Shown here: positions 17,533 through 26,053 of the stretch, piece by piece | Position numbering within the stretch: position 1 is the first letter of the stretch | Layout of the letters: the number at the start of each line of letters is the position of its first letter | Origin: Parcubacteria group bacterium GW2011_GWC1_36_108 | GTDB taxonomy: Bacteria > Patescibacteriota > Minisyncoccia > Moranbacterales > GWC2-37-73 | Direction: 5' to 3' | NCBI GenBank assembly: GCA_000991245.1 | Contig: LBRD01000007.1 | Span: forward strand, 1 to 37,538 | Length of the DNA stretch: 37,538 bases | Notes under the pieces: model-generated | Databases searched by the model: none | The model's input: the letters and a program-made list of their open reading frames with translations, nothing else | Told to the model about the DNA's origin: nothing | Translations under genes and position numbers: made by a program

Positions 17533-19431
17533 ATGAATAAGGCAAAAGTAATACAACACAGAAATCCAAATCACAAAACTTCAGAAAAAAACTGGAGGAT
17601 TAATGGTTTGGTTTTTTTTATTTTATTTTTTGCGGCAGCTATTCTTGGAAAGTTGTATATACTGCAGGTTGCAAGGCACAGTGTATATGTCGCAATAGCT
17701 GAAAATCAACACAATAGCAAGACGAAACTTCAAGCAATGCGCGGAGAGATTTTTCTGCAAGATGAAAACGAGCCATATCCCGTGGCTGTGAACAGGGAAT
17801 TGCAAATGGCATATGCTGTTCCACGTGAAATGAAAGAATTGGAAAGTGCAACTGAAAACTTATCATCAATCTTGAGTTTGGATAAAAATATGCTTAAGGA
17901 CAAATTGGATAGTCCTGAGGATATGTTTGAAATTCTCAAACACAAGCTTTCGGAAGATGAGGTTCAAAAAATCAGGGATGCAAAAATTGCCGGAATATAT
18001 TTGATTGGAGAAAATTTTCGTTATTATCCAGCAGGCGAGCTTGCCGCACAAACGGTTGGTTTTGTTGGTTCAAATGGCGAACTCCAAAAAGGAATGTATG
18101 GTCTTGAAGCAGCATTTCAAGAACGGTTGGAAGGAATCTCTGGCTCTCGCAGTCAAGAAGGAGATGCGCGCGGAAGGTGGATACCTGTTTCAGATAGAGA
18201 AGTGCAAGAAGCTCAAAATGGTGGCGATCTTATTTTGACAATAAATCACACGGTGCAGTTTGAGGTGGAAAAAATTCTAAAGGAAACGATGGAAAAGTTT
18301 AGTGCGGACAAGGCAACCGCAGTTGTGATGGATCCAAAAACCGGAAAAATTTTAGCACTGGCAAATCAACCAAGTTTTAATCCAAATGATTTTTCTTCCA
18401 CGGAAGACATTTCTCGCTTTGTTAATCCTGCAGTAAGCGAACCATATGAATCAGGATCAGTTTTCAAGGCCTTCACTGAAGCGATAGGCATAGATGATGG
18501 AAAGATAAATGCAGACACCACATATGTTGACACGGGGGTCGTGGTTGAGGCTGGATATGAAATTCATAATTCTGATATGAAAGCCAATGGTGTTCAAACA
18601 ATGACAGAGGTTTTGGAGAAGTCATTGAATACTGGCGTTATTTATATCGAGAAACTTGTTGGTAACAAGAATTTTGCTGATTATGTCGAAAGATTTGGTT
18701 TTGGACAAAAAACCGGCATTGAATTGCCGGGGGAGGTTCCAGGGAATACTAGAAATTTGCTTAATCCAAAAACGACAATCAATTTTTTCACAGCTTCTTT
18801 TGGGCAAGGTATTTCAGTAACACCAATTCAACTTGCTGCGGCATTTGGCGCTCTTGCTAACAAGGGCACATTGATGAAACCTCAAATTATTGATGAGATT
18901 CGTTATTCTGATGGGCGTAGCGAAAAAATCGAGCCAAAAGAAGTGCGCCAAGTTGTTACTGAAAATTCTGCTGAGCAAGTTTCAAAAATGCTTAGATCAG
19001 TTGTAGTAAACGGTCACGGCAAACAGGCTGATGTCCCAGGATATTTGGTTGGAGGAAAAACTGGAACAGCTCAGGTTGCCAAATCTGGTTCAAAAGGTTA
19101 TGAAGAAGGAATGAATATTGGTTCGTTTGCTGGCTATGCTCCAACAAATGATGCTAGATTTGTTGTGTTGGTAAAAATCGTAAATCCAAAAGGCGTGCAA
19201 TGGGCGGAAACATCAGCGGCTCCTGCCTTTGGAAAGATTATGAAATTTTTGTTGGAATATTATAAAGTAAAGCCGACAGAAGATCCGACAACCAGTTCGA
19301 TGTATAAAACATATCAAACTGAAATTAAGCCGGTGGAAGCTGCTGCGCCGCCAACTCCTGAACCTAGCGATAAAAAGAAAAAATCGGATAATAAAAAAGA
19401 TTCAGATAAAGTAATTACATCCACAGACTAA
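17533..19431 (+). CDS. ftsI: Penicillin-binding protein 2 / FtsI transpeptidase
   Basis: N-terminal TM, PBP dimerisation domain, SxxK (YESGSVFK), KTGTAQ; dcw position. Confidence 0.93.
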   Translation: MNKAKVIQHRNPNHKTSEKNWRINGLVFFILFFAAAILGKLYILQVARHSVYVAIAENQHNSKTKLQAMRGEIFLQDENEPYPVAVNRELQMAYAVPREMKELESATENLSSILSLDKNMLKDKLDSPEDMFEILKHKLSEDEVQKIRDAKIAGIYLIGENFRYYPAGELAAQTVGFVGSNGELQKGMYGLEAAFQERLEGISGSRSQEGDARGRWIPVSDREVQEAQNGGDLILTINHTVQFEVEKILKETMEKFSADKATAVVMDPKTGKILALANQPSFNPNDFSSTEDISRFVNPAVSEPYESGSVFKAFTEAIGIDDGKINADTTYVDTGVVVEAGYEIHNSDMKANGVQTMTEVLEKSLNTGVIYIEKLVGNKNFADYVERFGFGQKTGIELPGEVPGNTRNLLNPKTTINFFTASFGQGISVTPIQLAAAFGALANKGTLMKPQIIDEIRYSDGRSEKIEPKEVRQVVTENSAEQVSKMLRSVVVNGHGKQADVPGYLVGGKTGTAQVAKSGSKGYEEGMNIGSFAGYAPTNDARFVVLVKIVNPKGVQWAETSAAPAFGKIMKFLLEYYKVKPTEDPTTSSMYKTYQTEIKPVEAAAPPTPEPSDKKKKSDNKKDSDKVITSTD

Positions 19432-19443
19432 AAATGCTATAAT
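19415..19443 (+). promoter_or_regulatory. Promoter for murF with almost no 5' UTR
   Basis: TTACAT, 17-nt spacer, TATAAT; ATG starts 6 nt after the -10 hexamer. Confidence 0.55.
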
Positions 19444-19449
19444 AAAAGT

Positions 19450-20745
19450 ATGAAATCAAAGAAAATAATTTATTTGGAAAAGATTTTGCGCGCAATGGCG
19501 GTGGTTGTCTTAAAAAGGCATAAGCCCAAAATTGTCGCAATCACAGGTTCGGTTGGAAAGTCATCCACCAAGGCTGCTGTTTTTGCTGTGCTTTCTTCCA
19601 AATTTTATGTTCGTGAGAATCAAAAAAATTATAACAATGAAATAGGCATACCACTGACCATTATCGGAGCGGATAGTGGCGGCAGGAATATTTTCAAGTG
19701 GCTCTGGATTTTTTTTAAGTGGATTTTGGTAATTATTTTTCCCAAATATCCTGAAATATTAATATTGGAACTTGGCGTCGATCGCGTGGGGGATATGAAA
19801 TATTTTATGTCTTTTATAAAGCCGACAGTCGGCGTGGTTACAAATGTTTCACTTAGTCATATTGAATTTTTTAAAACTGTTGAAAATATTGCCAAGGAGA
19901 AAAGGGTTTTAATAGAATCAGTTGATAGTAATGGTTGGGCCATTTTGAATCAGGATGATGAAAACACAATTAAAATGAGTCAGAATACTGACGCGCAAGT
20001 TATTTCTTTTGGACAAAGTGAAGATGCAAAAGTAAACGCTTCTAATCTTGTTTATAATTATCAAGAAAACAAGCCGGAAGGAATAAGTTTCAAATTGAAT
20101 TATGAAGGAAAAAATATTCCAATCAGATTGAAAAATATTTTGGCAGGGCATTATGTGTATGCAGCTTTGGTTGGCGTGGCTGCAGGAATTGTTTTTAAGA
20201 TTAATTTGGTTGATATTGCTAATGCTCTTGAAAAATTTCGTTCTCCGCAGGGGAGAATGAATTTGCTTGATGGAAAATCTGGCAGCTATATTATTGATGA
20301 CACATATAACGCTTCGCCAATGTCTATGCTTGCAGCGCTCAGTGTGCTTGAGCAATTGAAGGCGCAGCGCAAAATTGCAGTGCTGGGTGATATGCTGGAA
20401 TTGGGAGATCTGACTGAATCTGGTCATCGTGAAATTGGCAAAAAAATATCTTCAGCCAAAATCGATATTCTTGTTGCTGTTGGTCAGCGTATGAAATTTG
20501 CTGTGGCTGAGCTTGTGGCGCTTGGATTTCCGCCAGCAAATATTTTTCAATTTGATGATCCAATAAGCGCTAGTGAAAAAGTTTTGGAATTTTTAACGGC
20601 AGATGATTTTGTGTTGATTAAGGGTTCGCAGGGAATGCGAATGGAAAAGATAACCGAAAAAATCTTGGCAAATACGCAAAATTCAGAAAATCTTTTGTGC
20701 AGACAGTCAAAACAATGGCGAAATATTCCTTTTGTTAAGCCATAA
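19450..20745 (+). CDS. murF: UDP-N-acetylmuramoyl-tripeptide--D-alanyl-D-alanine ligase
   Basis: AITGSVGKSSTKAAV, NYNNEIGIPLTI, ELGVDRVGDM, DDTYNASPMSMLAALSVL, LGDMLELG. Confidence 0.92.
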   Translation: MKSKKIIYLEKILRAMAVVVLKRHKPKIVAITGSVGKSSTKAAVFAVLSSKFYVRENQKNYNNEIGIPLTIIGADSGGRNIFKWLWIFFKWILVIIFPKYPEILILELGVDRVGDMKYFMSFIKPTVGVVTNVSLSHIEFFKTVENIAKEKRVLIESVDSNGWAILNQDDENTIKMSQNTDAQVISFGQSEDAKVNASNLVYNYQENKPEGISFKLNYEGKNIPIRLKNILAGHYVYAALVGVAAGIVFKINLVDIANALEKFRSPQGRMNLLDGKSGSYIIDDTYNASPMSMLAALSVLEQLKAQRKIAVLGDMLELGDLTESGHREIGKKISSAKIDILVAVGQRMKFAVAELVALGFPPANIFQFDDPISASEKVLEFLTADDFVLIKGSQGMRMEKITEKILANTQNSENLLCRQSKQWRNIPFVKP

Positions 20746-20777
20746 ATTTTGAGTTATCCACAGGTCATCAATTCCAA

Positions 20778-20806
20778 TTGACTTTTTGTCAAAAAAGGAG
20801 TATAAT
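20778..20806 (+). promoter_or_regulatory. Sigma70-type promoter of the small-ORF cassette
   Basis: TTGACT, 17-nt spacer, TATAAT; 25 of 29 positions identical to the 6132 promoter. Confidence 0.85.
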
Positions 20807-20986
20807 AAAAATATAGAGGTAGGAGAAAAATAAAGAGAACAAAGCAGAACAAAATAGGGGTTGTTCAAAGTTTGGTGTAAGTCTGCACTTTGAAAACAGA
20901 AGACAGTTTCCGGATGGGAGTTGTCTTCTGTTTGTTAAAGAAGTTATTTGTCAACAAAATATTTCACAAGAAAGGAGGTGAGTACG
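20807..20986 (+). promoter_or_regulatory. Structured 5' leader
   Basis: Hairpins TTCAAAGT(20864-20871)/ACTTTGAA(20887-20894) and CAGAAGACA(20897-20905)/TGTCTTCTG(20922-20930), then SD aaaggaggtg. Confidence 0.6.
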
Positions 20987-21205
20987 ATGACTGCAAGCAG
21001 GCGAGAATTTTTCAGAACTTCGAAAAATTTGGCAAGGGAATTGGGAGTTGGGAAAACAGCGTTTCGCATGTTTCTCCTTGGTTACCCAAGATTGTCGCTG
21101 GCTAATACTAACAATGATGACATCAGAAGGTCTTTGAAGTATGCTGATGAAGTTGTTAGTAAAAAAGAGCACAAGTCCGTTATTCCATATCTTCTTATGA
21201 TATAG
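20987..21205 (+). CDS. Hypothetical small basic protein (72 aa)
   Basis: ATG at 20987 preceded by strong SD (aaaggaggtgagtacgATG): MTASRREFFRTSKNLARELGVGKTAFRMFLLGYPRLSL...; the tracked start at 20948 is less likely. Confidence 0.65.
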   Translation: MTASRREFFRTSKNLARELGVGKTAFRMFLLGYPRLSLANTNNDDIRRSLKYADEVVSKKEHKSVIPYLLMI

Positions 21206-21286
21206 CCCTTGGCGCATTCAAATGAATGCAATTTATTTTTCGGTTAATATAACTGAAATTATAAATGTGCCAAGGGTTTTTTCTTT
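21206..21286 (+). terminator. Multi-branched terminator
   Basis: Outer cccttggcgca...tgtgccaaggg stem plus T tract, with internal gcattcaaatgaatgc and ttcggttaatataactgaa hairpins. Confidence 0.65.
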
Positions 21287-21409
21287 GTCTTGATTATTTT
21301 GTTATTTATGTTAAACTGGCTACTGTTGCGGTTTTATGTTAACTGATTATTTCTTTTTGTTTGGAAATTGTAAATTAGAAATTGGAAATTACATGCGTAG
21401 CATGTGCAT

Positions 21410-21481
21410 GTCGCTATCGTCTAACGGTTAGGACATCAGGTTCTCATCCTGGAAATCGGAGTTCGATTCTCCGTAGCGATA
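21410..21481 (+). tRNA. tRNA-Glu (anticodon CTC)
   Basis: GTCGCTATCGTCTAACGGTTAGGACATCAGGTTCTCATCCTGG...GGAGTTCGATTCTCCGTAGCGATA cloverleaf. Confidence 0.93.
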
Positions 21482-21776
21482 CAATATAATTTAAAAACTC
21501 CCCATAAGGGAGTTTTTAAATTGTTCTTATTTTCTACGGAGAATCGAAGGGTCATCTCGTATGTGAACGAGATGACGGGCAGAAGTGAATGTTGAGCGGA
21601 GGCGAAACAAATGAACGTAGATAAATGTGACCATAGGAACATTTAGCTCTGCCCAGGGCAACGAACAATTAGTAAATTGTGAGGCGAAAATTAGATACGA
21701 GCTTTCTGTGTGTAGCACCCCGACTGCGAGTCGGAGCGAGCAGGATTCTCCGTAGCGATACAATATAATTTAAAAA
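21465..21776. repeat. 34-bp direct duplication of the tRNA-Glu 3' end plus flank, bracketing about 245 bp
   Basis: gattctccgtagcgatacaatataatttaaaaac occurs within 21465-21498 and again within 21743-21776; an inverted ctacggagaatc lies near 21534. Confidence 0.8.
21490..21520 (+). terminator. Terminator after tRNA-Glu
   Basis: tttaaaaactccccataagggagtttttaaa. Confidence 0.8.
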
Positions 21777-22108
21777 CAAATAAAACAAAAATCCCTGCGT
21801 AAGTGGGGATTTTTGGTATGAAAAAGGGAAATCTCGGCGGATGCCATCGGGAAGTTTTCAGCGTGAACTGTTACAATGTCCTCGCTGAATTCTATTTTGA
21901 GCTTGCACGCTTTTCCGCAGCAATGCAAATCTTCAAAAGCCTTTTTTAATAATTCAATCGCACGCGGGCTAAATCTTATTTTTGTTAATCCTGCGTGCTT
22001 GATGAATTCTATCTGCCGTTCCTCCTCGTTGAGTCCGAGACCTTTAAGGAAGAATATCCAAGATTTCCTCATTGTTTCAATAACTTCCTTCAAATGACTT
22101 TGCGGCAT
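21770..22108 (-). CDS. Hypothetical small protein (about 112 aa)
   Basis: SD ggaggtaacaaaATG; promoter TTGACA-17-TACTAT upstream on the minus strand; no recognised family. Confidence 0.7.
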   Translation of the reverse strand: MPQSHLKEVIETMRKSWIFFLKGLGLNEEERQIEFIKHAGLTKIRFSPRAIELLKKAFEDLHCCGKACKLKIEFSEDIVTVHAENFPMASAEISLFHTKNPHLRRDFCFICF

Positions 22109-22165
22109 TTTGTTACCTCCATTTATTTGAGTGATAAGAACAGCAGCTTATTTAAGCCATTTGTA

Positions 22166-22194
22166 ATAGTACTCTAAAAGGGTTGTTTTGTCAA
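22166..22194 (-). promoter_or_regulatory. Sigma70-type promoter of the minus-strand small gene
   Basis: Reverse complement reads TTGACA-aaacaacccttttagag-TACTAT (17-nt spacer). Confidence 0.75.
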
Positions 22195-22277
22195 GTCCAA
22201 TTCTTGCCTTTTTTGTTTATAATGATACAATTAAGAAATTGAAATGGTTTGAATTTAAGCAATATTTTAGATATACT

Positions 22278-23348
22278 ATGAATTTTCAGCAAATGCTGGG
22301 CGGGTTAAAAGTTGCCATTGATAAGGAAATTGAGCATTATTTTGATATTGCCATTAAAGAGGCTCAAAAAAGCGATAAACTTATTGCTGAGGCTTTGACG
22401 CATACGAAAAAAATAGCACTTGCTGGAGGGAAAAGAATTCGCGGTGCTCTTTTGTGTCAGGCATATTTTGGTGTAGGAGGTAAAGAAAAAAAGAAAATAT
22501 TAAAAGTTGCTGCTGCAATTGAGCTCGTGCATCTTTTTTTGCTGGTACATGACGACATTATTGATCGTGGAGATTTGCGTCATAATCAGGATACTTTGCA
22601 CAAAATGCTTGAAAAGAAATATCAGAAAAAGATATCCGACGAGAATGCTCTTCATTTTGGTGAGTCAGTAGCAATTATTACAGGAGAGATGTTGCATACA
22701 ATCGCTAATAAAATAATTCTAGAAGCTGAATTTCCTTTGCAAGAAACGATGCGAGCGCTTGTGCAATTGCAAAAAATTGTGGCTCTTACTATTATTGGAC
22801 AATCGCAAGATATTGGAATTGAATATAGAAAAAATGCAACTGAAAAAGAAGTTTTGGATATGTATGAAAATAAAACAGCGAGGTACACCTTTGAAGGGCC
22901 ATTACATCTAGGTGCTATGCTTGGTGGCTGTATTAACAAAAAAACGTTACAATCATTAAGTGGCTATGCTGTGCCACTTGGAATTGCATTTCAAATTCAA
23001 GATGATATTCTTGGCGTGTTTGGCAGCGAAAAGAAAATGGGTAAGTCGGTTGCATCTGACATTGAAGAAGGGAAGCAATCACTTTTAGTTATAAAAGCCA
23101 GACTGTTGGCAACAAAAACAGAAAAAAAACAGCTGAATTCAATTTTAGGAAAAAACAAATTGACGCAAAAAGAAATATTGACGTTTCAAAATATTTTAAA
23201 ATCAACAGGCGCATTGGAATATGCTGAAAAACTAGCTGCACAATATTTGGATAAAGGGAAAAAAGAAATTGAAAAAGCAGTTCTTTTGCCTCAGTCCAAA
23301 GAATTTCTCGTTGGGTTGGTGGAATATTTGGAAAAAAGAGAAGTATGA
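22278..23348 (+). CDS. Polyprenyl (isoprenyl) diphosphate synthase
   Basis: GGKRIRGALLC, LVHLFLLVHDDIIDRGDLRH (DDxxD), FQIQDDILGVFG; internal ATG 22278 preferred over 22188. Confidence 0.92.
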   Translation: MNFQQMLGGLKVAIDKEIEHYFDIAIKEAQKSDKLIAEALTHTKKIALAGGKRIRGALLCQAYFGVGGKEKKKILKVAAAIELVHLFLLVHDDIIDRGDLRHNQDTLHKMLEKKYQKKISDENALHFGESVAIITGEMLHTIANKIILEAEFPLQETMRALVQLQKIVALTIIGQSQDIGIEYRKNATEKEVLDMYENKTARYTFEGPLHLGAMLGGCINKKTLQSLSGYAVPLGIAFQIQDDILGVFGSEKKMGKSVASDIEEGKQSLLVIKARLLATKTEKKQLNSILGKNKLTQKEILTFQNILKSTGALEYAEKLAAQYLDKGKKEIEKAVLLPQSKEFLVGLVEYLEKREV

Positions 23349-23506
23349 GCTCGCTTTGCGAGAATTCCTAATTTCTAATTACTAATTTCCAATTAATATC
23401 TAATGAATTAATTCAAAATTTTTTCATTGAGATTTGGTTTTTTGTTAGATATTAGAAATTAGATATTAGAAATTTGATCGTATAAATAGTTTCAAAAAAT
23501 ATCAAT

Positions 23507-24232
23507 ATGACACAGAGTTTTATAAAAGAAAACAATAGTCTTCCTTCACACATCGCTATCATTCCTGATGGAAACAGGCGATGGGCAAAAGAAAAAAATC
23601 TTGAGCCGTGGGAGGGTCATAAGGCTGGTGCGGAAAAATTGGAGCAATTGGCGCGCTGGGCTTTTGATAATGGGATTTTCTGTCTTTCCTTCTGGGGGTC
23701 TTCTTTGAAAAATCTTGAAAAGAGACCACTTAGGGAAAAACAGGAATTATTAAAAATTTATGAAGAATATTTCGAAAAATTAATTGTGGATGAAGATATT
23801 CATCGCAACCGCGTAAGAATAAATGTGATTGGGAAATGGGAAAGTCAGTTTCCAACATCTTTAAAAAAGATTATACTTGAGGGAGTTGAAAAAACAGCTC
23901 ATTATGATCAGCACGAACTCAATTTCTTTTTGGCTTATAGTGGCGATGATGAAATGTTGGATGCTGTTCGAGCAATTGCCGGAAGCGGAATTAATCCTAA
24001 AAAAATCACAGCTGAGACGATTAAACAAAATTTGATGACTAACAAATTGCCAGCAGTTGATTTGTTGATTCGAACAGGCGGCGAACCTCATTTGAGTGTA
24101 GGGTTTATGATGTGGGATATTGCTAATTCATATTTATATTTTTCAAAAAAATATTTTCCCGATTTTAATGAAACTGAATTATCCGAAGCTATAAATGAAT
24201 ATGCTGCTAGTGGGAAGAGGAACGGGAAATAG
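23507..24232 (+). CDS. uppS: Undecaprenyl diphosphate synthase
   Basis: HIAIIPDGNRRWAKEKNLEPWEGHKAGAEKL...DLLIRTGGEPHLSVGFMMWDIANSYLYFS. Confidence 0.93.
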   Translation: MTQSFIKENNSLPSHIAIIPDGNRRWAKEKNLEPWEGHKAGAEKLEQLARWAFDNGIFCLSFWGSSLKNLEKRPLREKQELLKIYEEYFEKLIVDEDIHRNRVRINVIGKWESQFPTSLKKIILEGVEKTAHYDQHELNFFLAYSGDDEMLDAVRAIAGSGINPKKITAETIKQNLMTNKLPAVDLLIRTGGEPHLSVGFMMWDIANSYLYFSKKYFPDFNETELSEAINEYAASGKRNGK

Positions 24233-24245
24233 TCATACAACATAC

Positions 24246-24291
24246 AACCCCAGTTAAATATTGTGGAGTACCACAATTTAACGGGGTAAAC
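24246..24291. repeat. 'CCCCGTnAAAT' palindrome family, diverged copy
   Basis: aaccccagttaaatattgtggagtaccacaatttaacggggtaaac. Confidence 0.7.
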
Positions 24292-24322
24292 ATATAACAT
24301 ATAACAAGAGCCAGATTATATT

Positions 24323-25435
24323 ATGAAAAAGTTTTTATTTGTATTTTTTGCGTTATTTTTATTTTTTCCCTTGGCGACTTTTGCGCAAGAGAAAAAGCAA
24401 GCTGTTTATTTTTATGCGACTTGGTGTTCACATTGCCAGAAGGTGGATTCTTTTTTGAAAGAAAATGACTTTTATGATAAATATGACATTAAAAAGTTTA
24501 ATTTTGATGAAAGAGAAAACAAAATTCTTTTGAAAAATGTGCTTGATGGAAAAATGATTGCGGACGGTGGAATTCCGGCGATGATTATTGATGAAGAAGT
24601 TTTTATGGGAGACGTTCCTATCATTGATGCTTTTGAGAAAAAAATGGAAGCTTCAAGCGGAACAGCGCTGCAATATGTTGAAAAGTTTGGAATTGGAAAG
24701 CAAGATGCAATTAAAGAATCTCCAAAACCGAAAAAGGAGGAATTAAAAAATAATAATGAAGGCGTGGCTTTGCCATTACTCTTAGGTGCAGCACTAAGCG
24801 ATGCTATTAATCCCTGTGCCTTTGCAGTTCTTATTTTGCTCGTGGGGACCGTGCTGAGGGCGCAAGGCAGGCGCAGGGCACTTTGGGCGGGACTTTTGTT
24901 TTCTTTGGCGATTTTCATTTCATATTTCCTGATGGGATTGGGACTTTATAGGGCGATTACGATTTTTAATATTCCAAAATATTTCTCATTGGTTGTTGGA
25001 TCATTGGCTATTTTGATTGGACTGGCAAATTTTAAGGATGTTTTCTGGTATGGAAAATTGTTTGTTATGGAAGTGCCATTGTCTTGGCGTCCAAGAATGC
25101 AAACCATTTTGAGACACGCTACCAGTCCTTTTGGTGCGTTTACGAGCGGACTTTTAGTTAGTTTGTTTTTGCTGCCTTGTTCTAGTGGTCCATATATTGT
25201 GATCGTGGGGTTATTGGCAGAAAAAGTTAATGTGGCAGTTGCAACTTCGCAGCTTGCTTTGTATAATTTTATTTTTATTTTGCCAATGCTTGCGATAACC
25301 TTGGGAATGTATTTCTTTAATTTTCAAATGGCTGAATTGGAAAAAATGCGCAGAAGTAATCTGAAAGTTTTGCATGCGATCGTGGGAACGATTATGGTTT
25401 TGATGGGGTTGTATTTGATACAGGGATGGCTGTAA
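24323..25435 (+). CDS. Thioredoxin-domain plus DsbD/CcdA-like multi-TM thiol-redox protein
   Basis: Signal peptide, YATWCSHCQKV, then CcdA-like NPCAFAVLILLVGTVL ... LLPCSSGPYIVIVGLL. Confidence 0.88.
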   Translation: MKKFLFVFFALFLFFPLATFAQEKKQAVYFYATWCSHCQKVDSFLKENDFYDKYDIKKFNFDERENKILLKNVLDGKMIADGGIPAMIIDEEVFMGDVPIIDAFEKKMEASSGTALQYVEKFGIGKQDAIKESPKPKKEELKNNNEGVALPLLLGAALSDAINPCAFAVLILLVGTVLRAQGRRRALWAGLLFSLAIFISYFLMGLGLYRAITIFNIPKYFSLVVGSLAILIGLANFKDVFWYGKLFVMEVPLSWRPRMQTILRHATSPFGAFTSGLLVSLFLLPCSSGPYIVIVGLLAEKVNVAVATSQLALYNFIFILPMLAITLGMYFFNFQMAELEKMRRSNLKVLHAIVGTIMVLMGLYLIQGWL

Positions 25436-25506
25436 TAAGTTATAAAGTTATAAAGTTGTAAAGTTTGCGAGGTATTAAATTTTTTTAATTTTTAATTTTA
25501 AAAAAT

Positions 25507-25824
25507 ATGGAAATGGAATTTACAGACCAGAATTTTGAACAGGAAGTTATCAAGAGTGATGTGCCAGTGTTGGTTGATTTTTGGGCACCTTGGTGTGGAC
25601 CGTGTCAGATGATGGGACCAATTGTGGAAGAATTGGCAAAAGAAATGGGCGACAAGGCAAAAGTTGGGAAACTTAATGTTGATGAAAACGGAGAAATTTC
25701 ATCAAAATTCGGCATTATGTCTATTCCCGCTATCAAAATCTTTAAGGGTGGAGTTGTCGTGAAAGAATTTGTGGGAGTTCAATCTGCGGAAAATCTTAAA
25801 AAAGAATTAGAAACACTTGCTTAA
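25507..25824 (+). CDS. trxA: Thioredoxin
   Basis: VLVDFWAPWCGPCQMMGPIVEELA...FGIMSIPAIKIFKGG. Confidence 0.96.
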   Translation: MEMEFTDQNFEQEVIKSDVPVLVDFWAPWCGPCQMMGPIVEELAKEMGDKAKVGKLNVDENGEISSKFGIMSIPAIKIFKGGVVVKEFVGVQSAENLKKELETLA

Positions 25825-26053
25825 GAAAAACTTTAATAAAAACAAGTCTGTAATTTATTCGGGCTTGTTTTTTTTATTTTCACTAAAATGCTTTTTGAAT
25901 CCATATATCCATTTATGGATATGTAATCATACCTGTATTTATGTCTATAATTTCTTAAAAAAAACCACAAATCAGCGGTCGTATGTTACTTGGTTTTTTG
26001 ATGATTACATTTTTTTTATTCACAATTAAGTATTTTTAGTATACAATTAAGTT

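Noticed and set aside
21436-21763. Minus-strand ORFs 21436-21642 and 21527-21763
   Set aside because: The first includes antisense tRNA sequence ('ATENRTPISRMRT'); the second spans the duplicated tRNA fragment. Both look like non-coding artefacts.
21770-22108. Small minus-strand protein as a possible DGR accessory factor (Avd)
   Set aside because: Sequence does not look like the Avd four-helix bundle and is 4 kb from the candidate VR with its own promoter.
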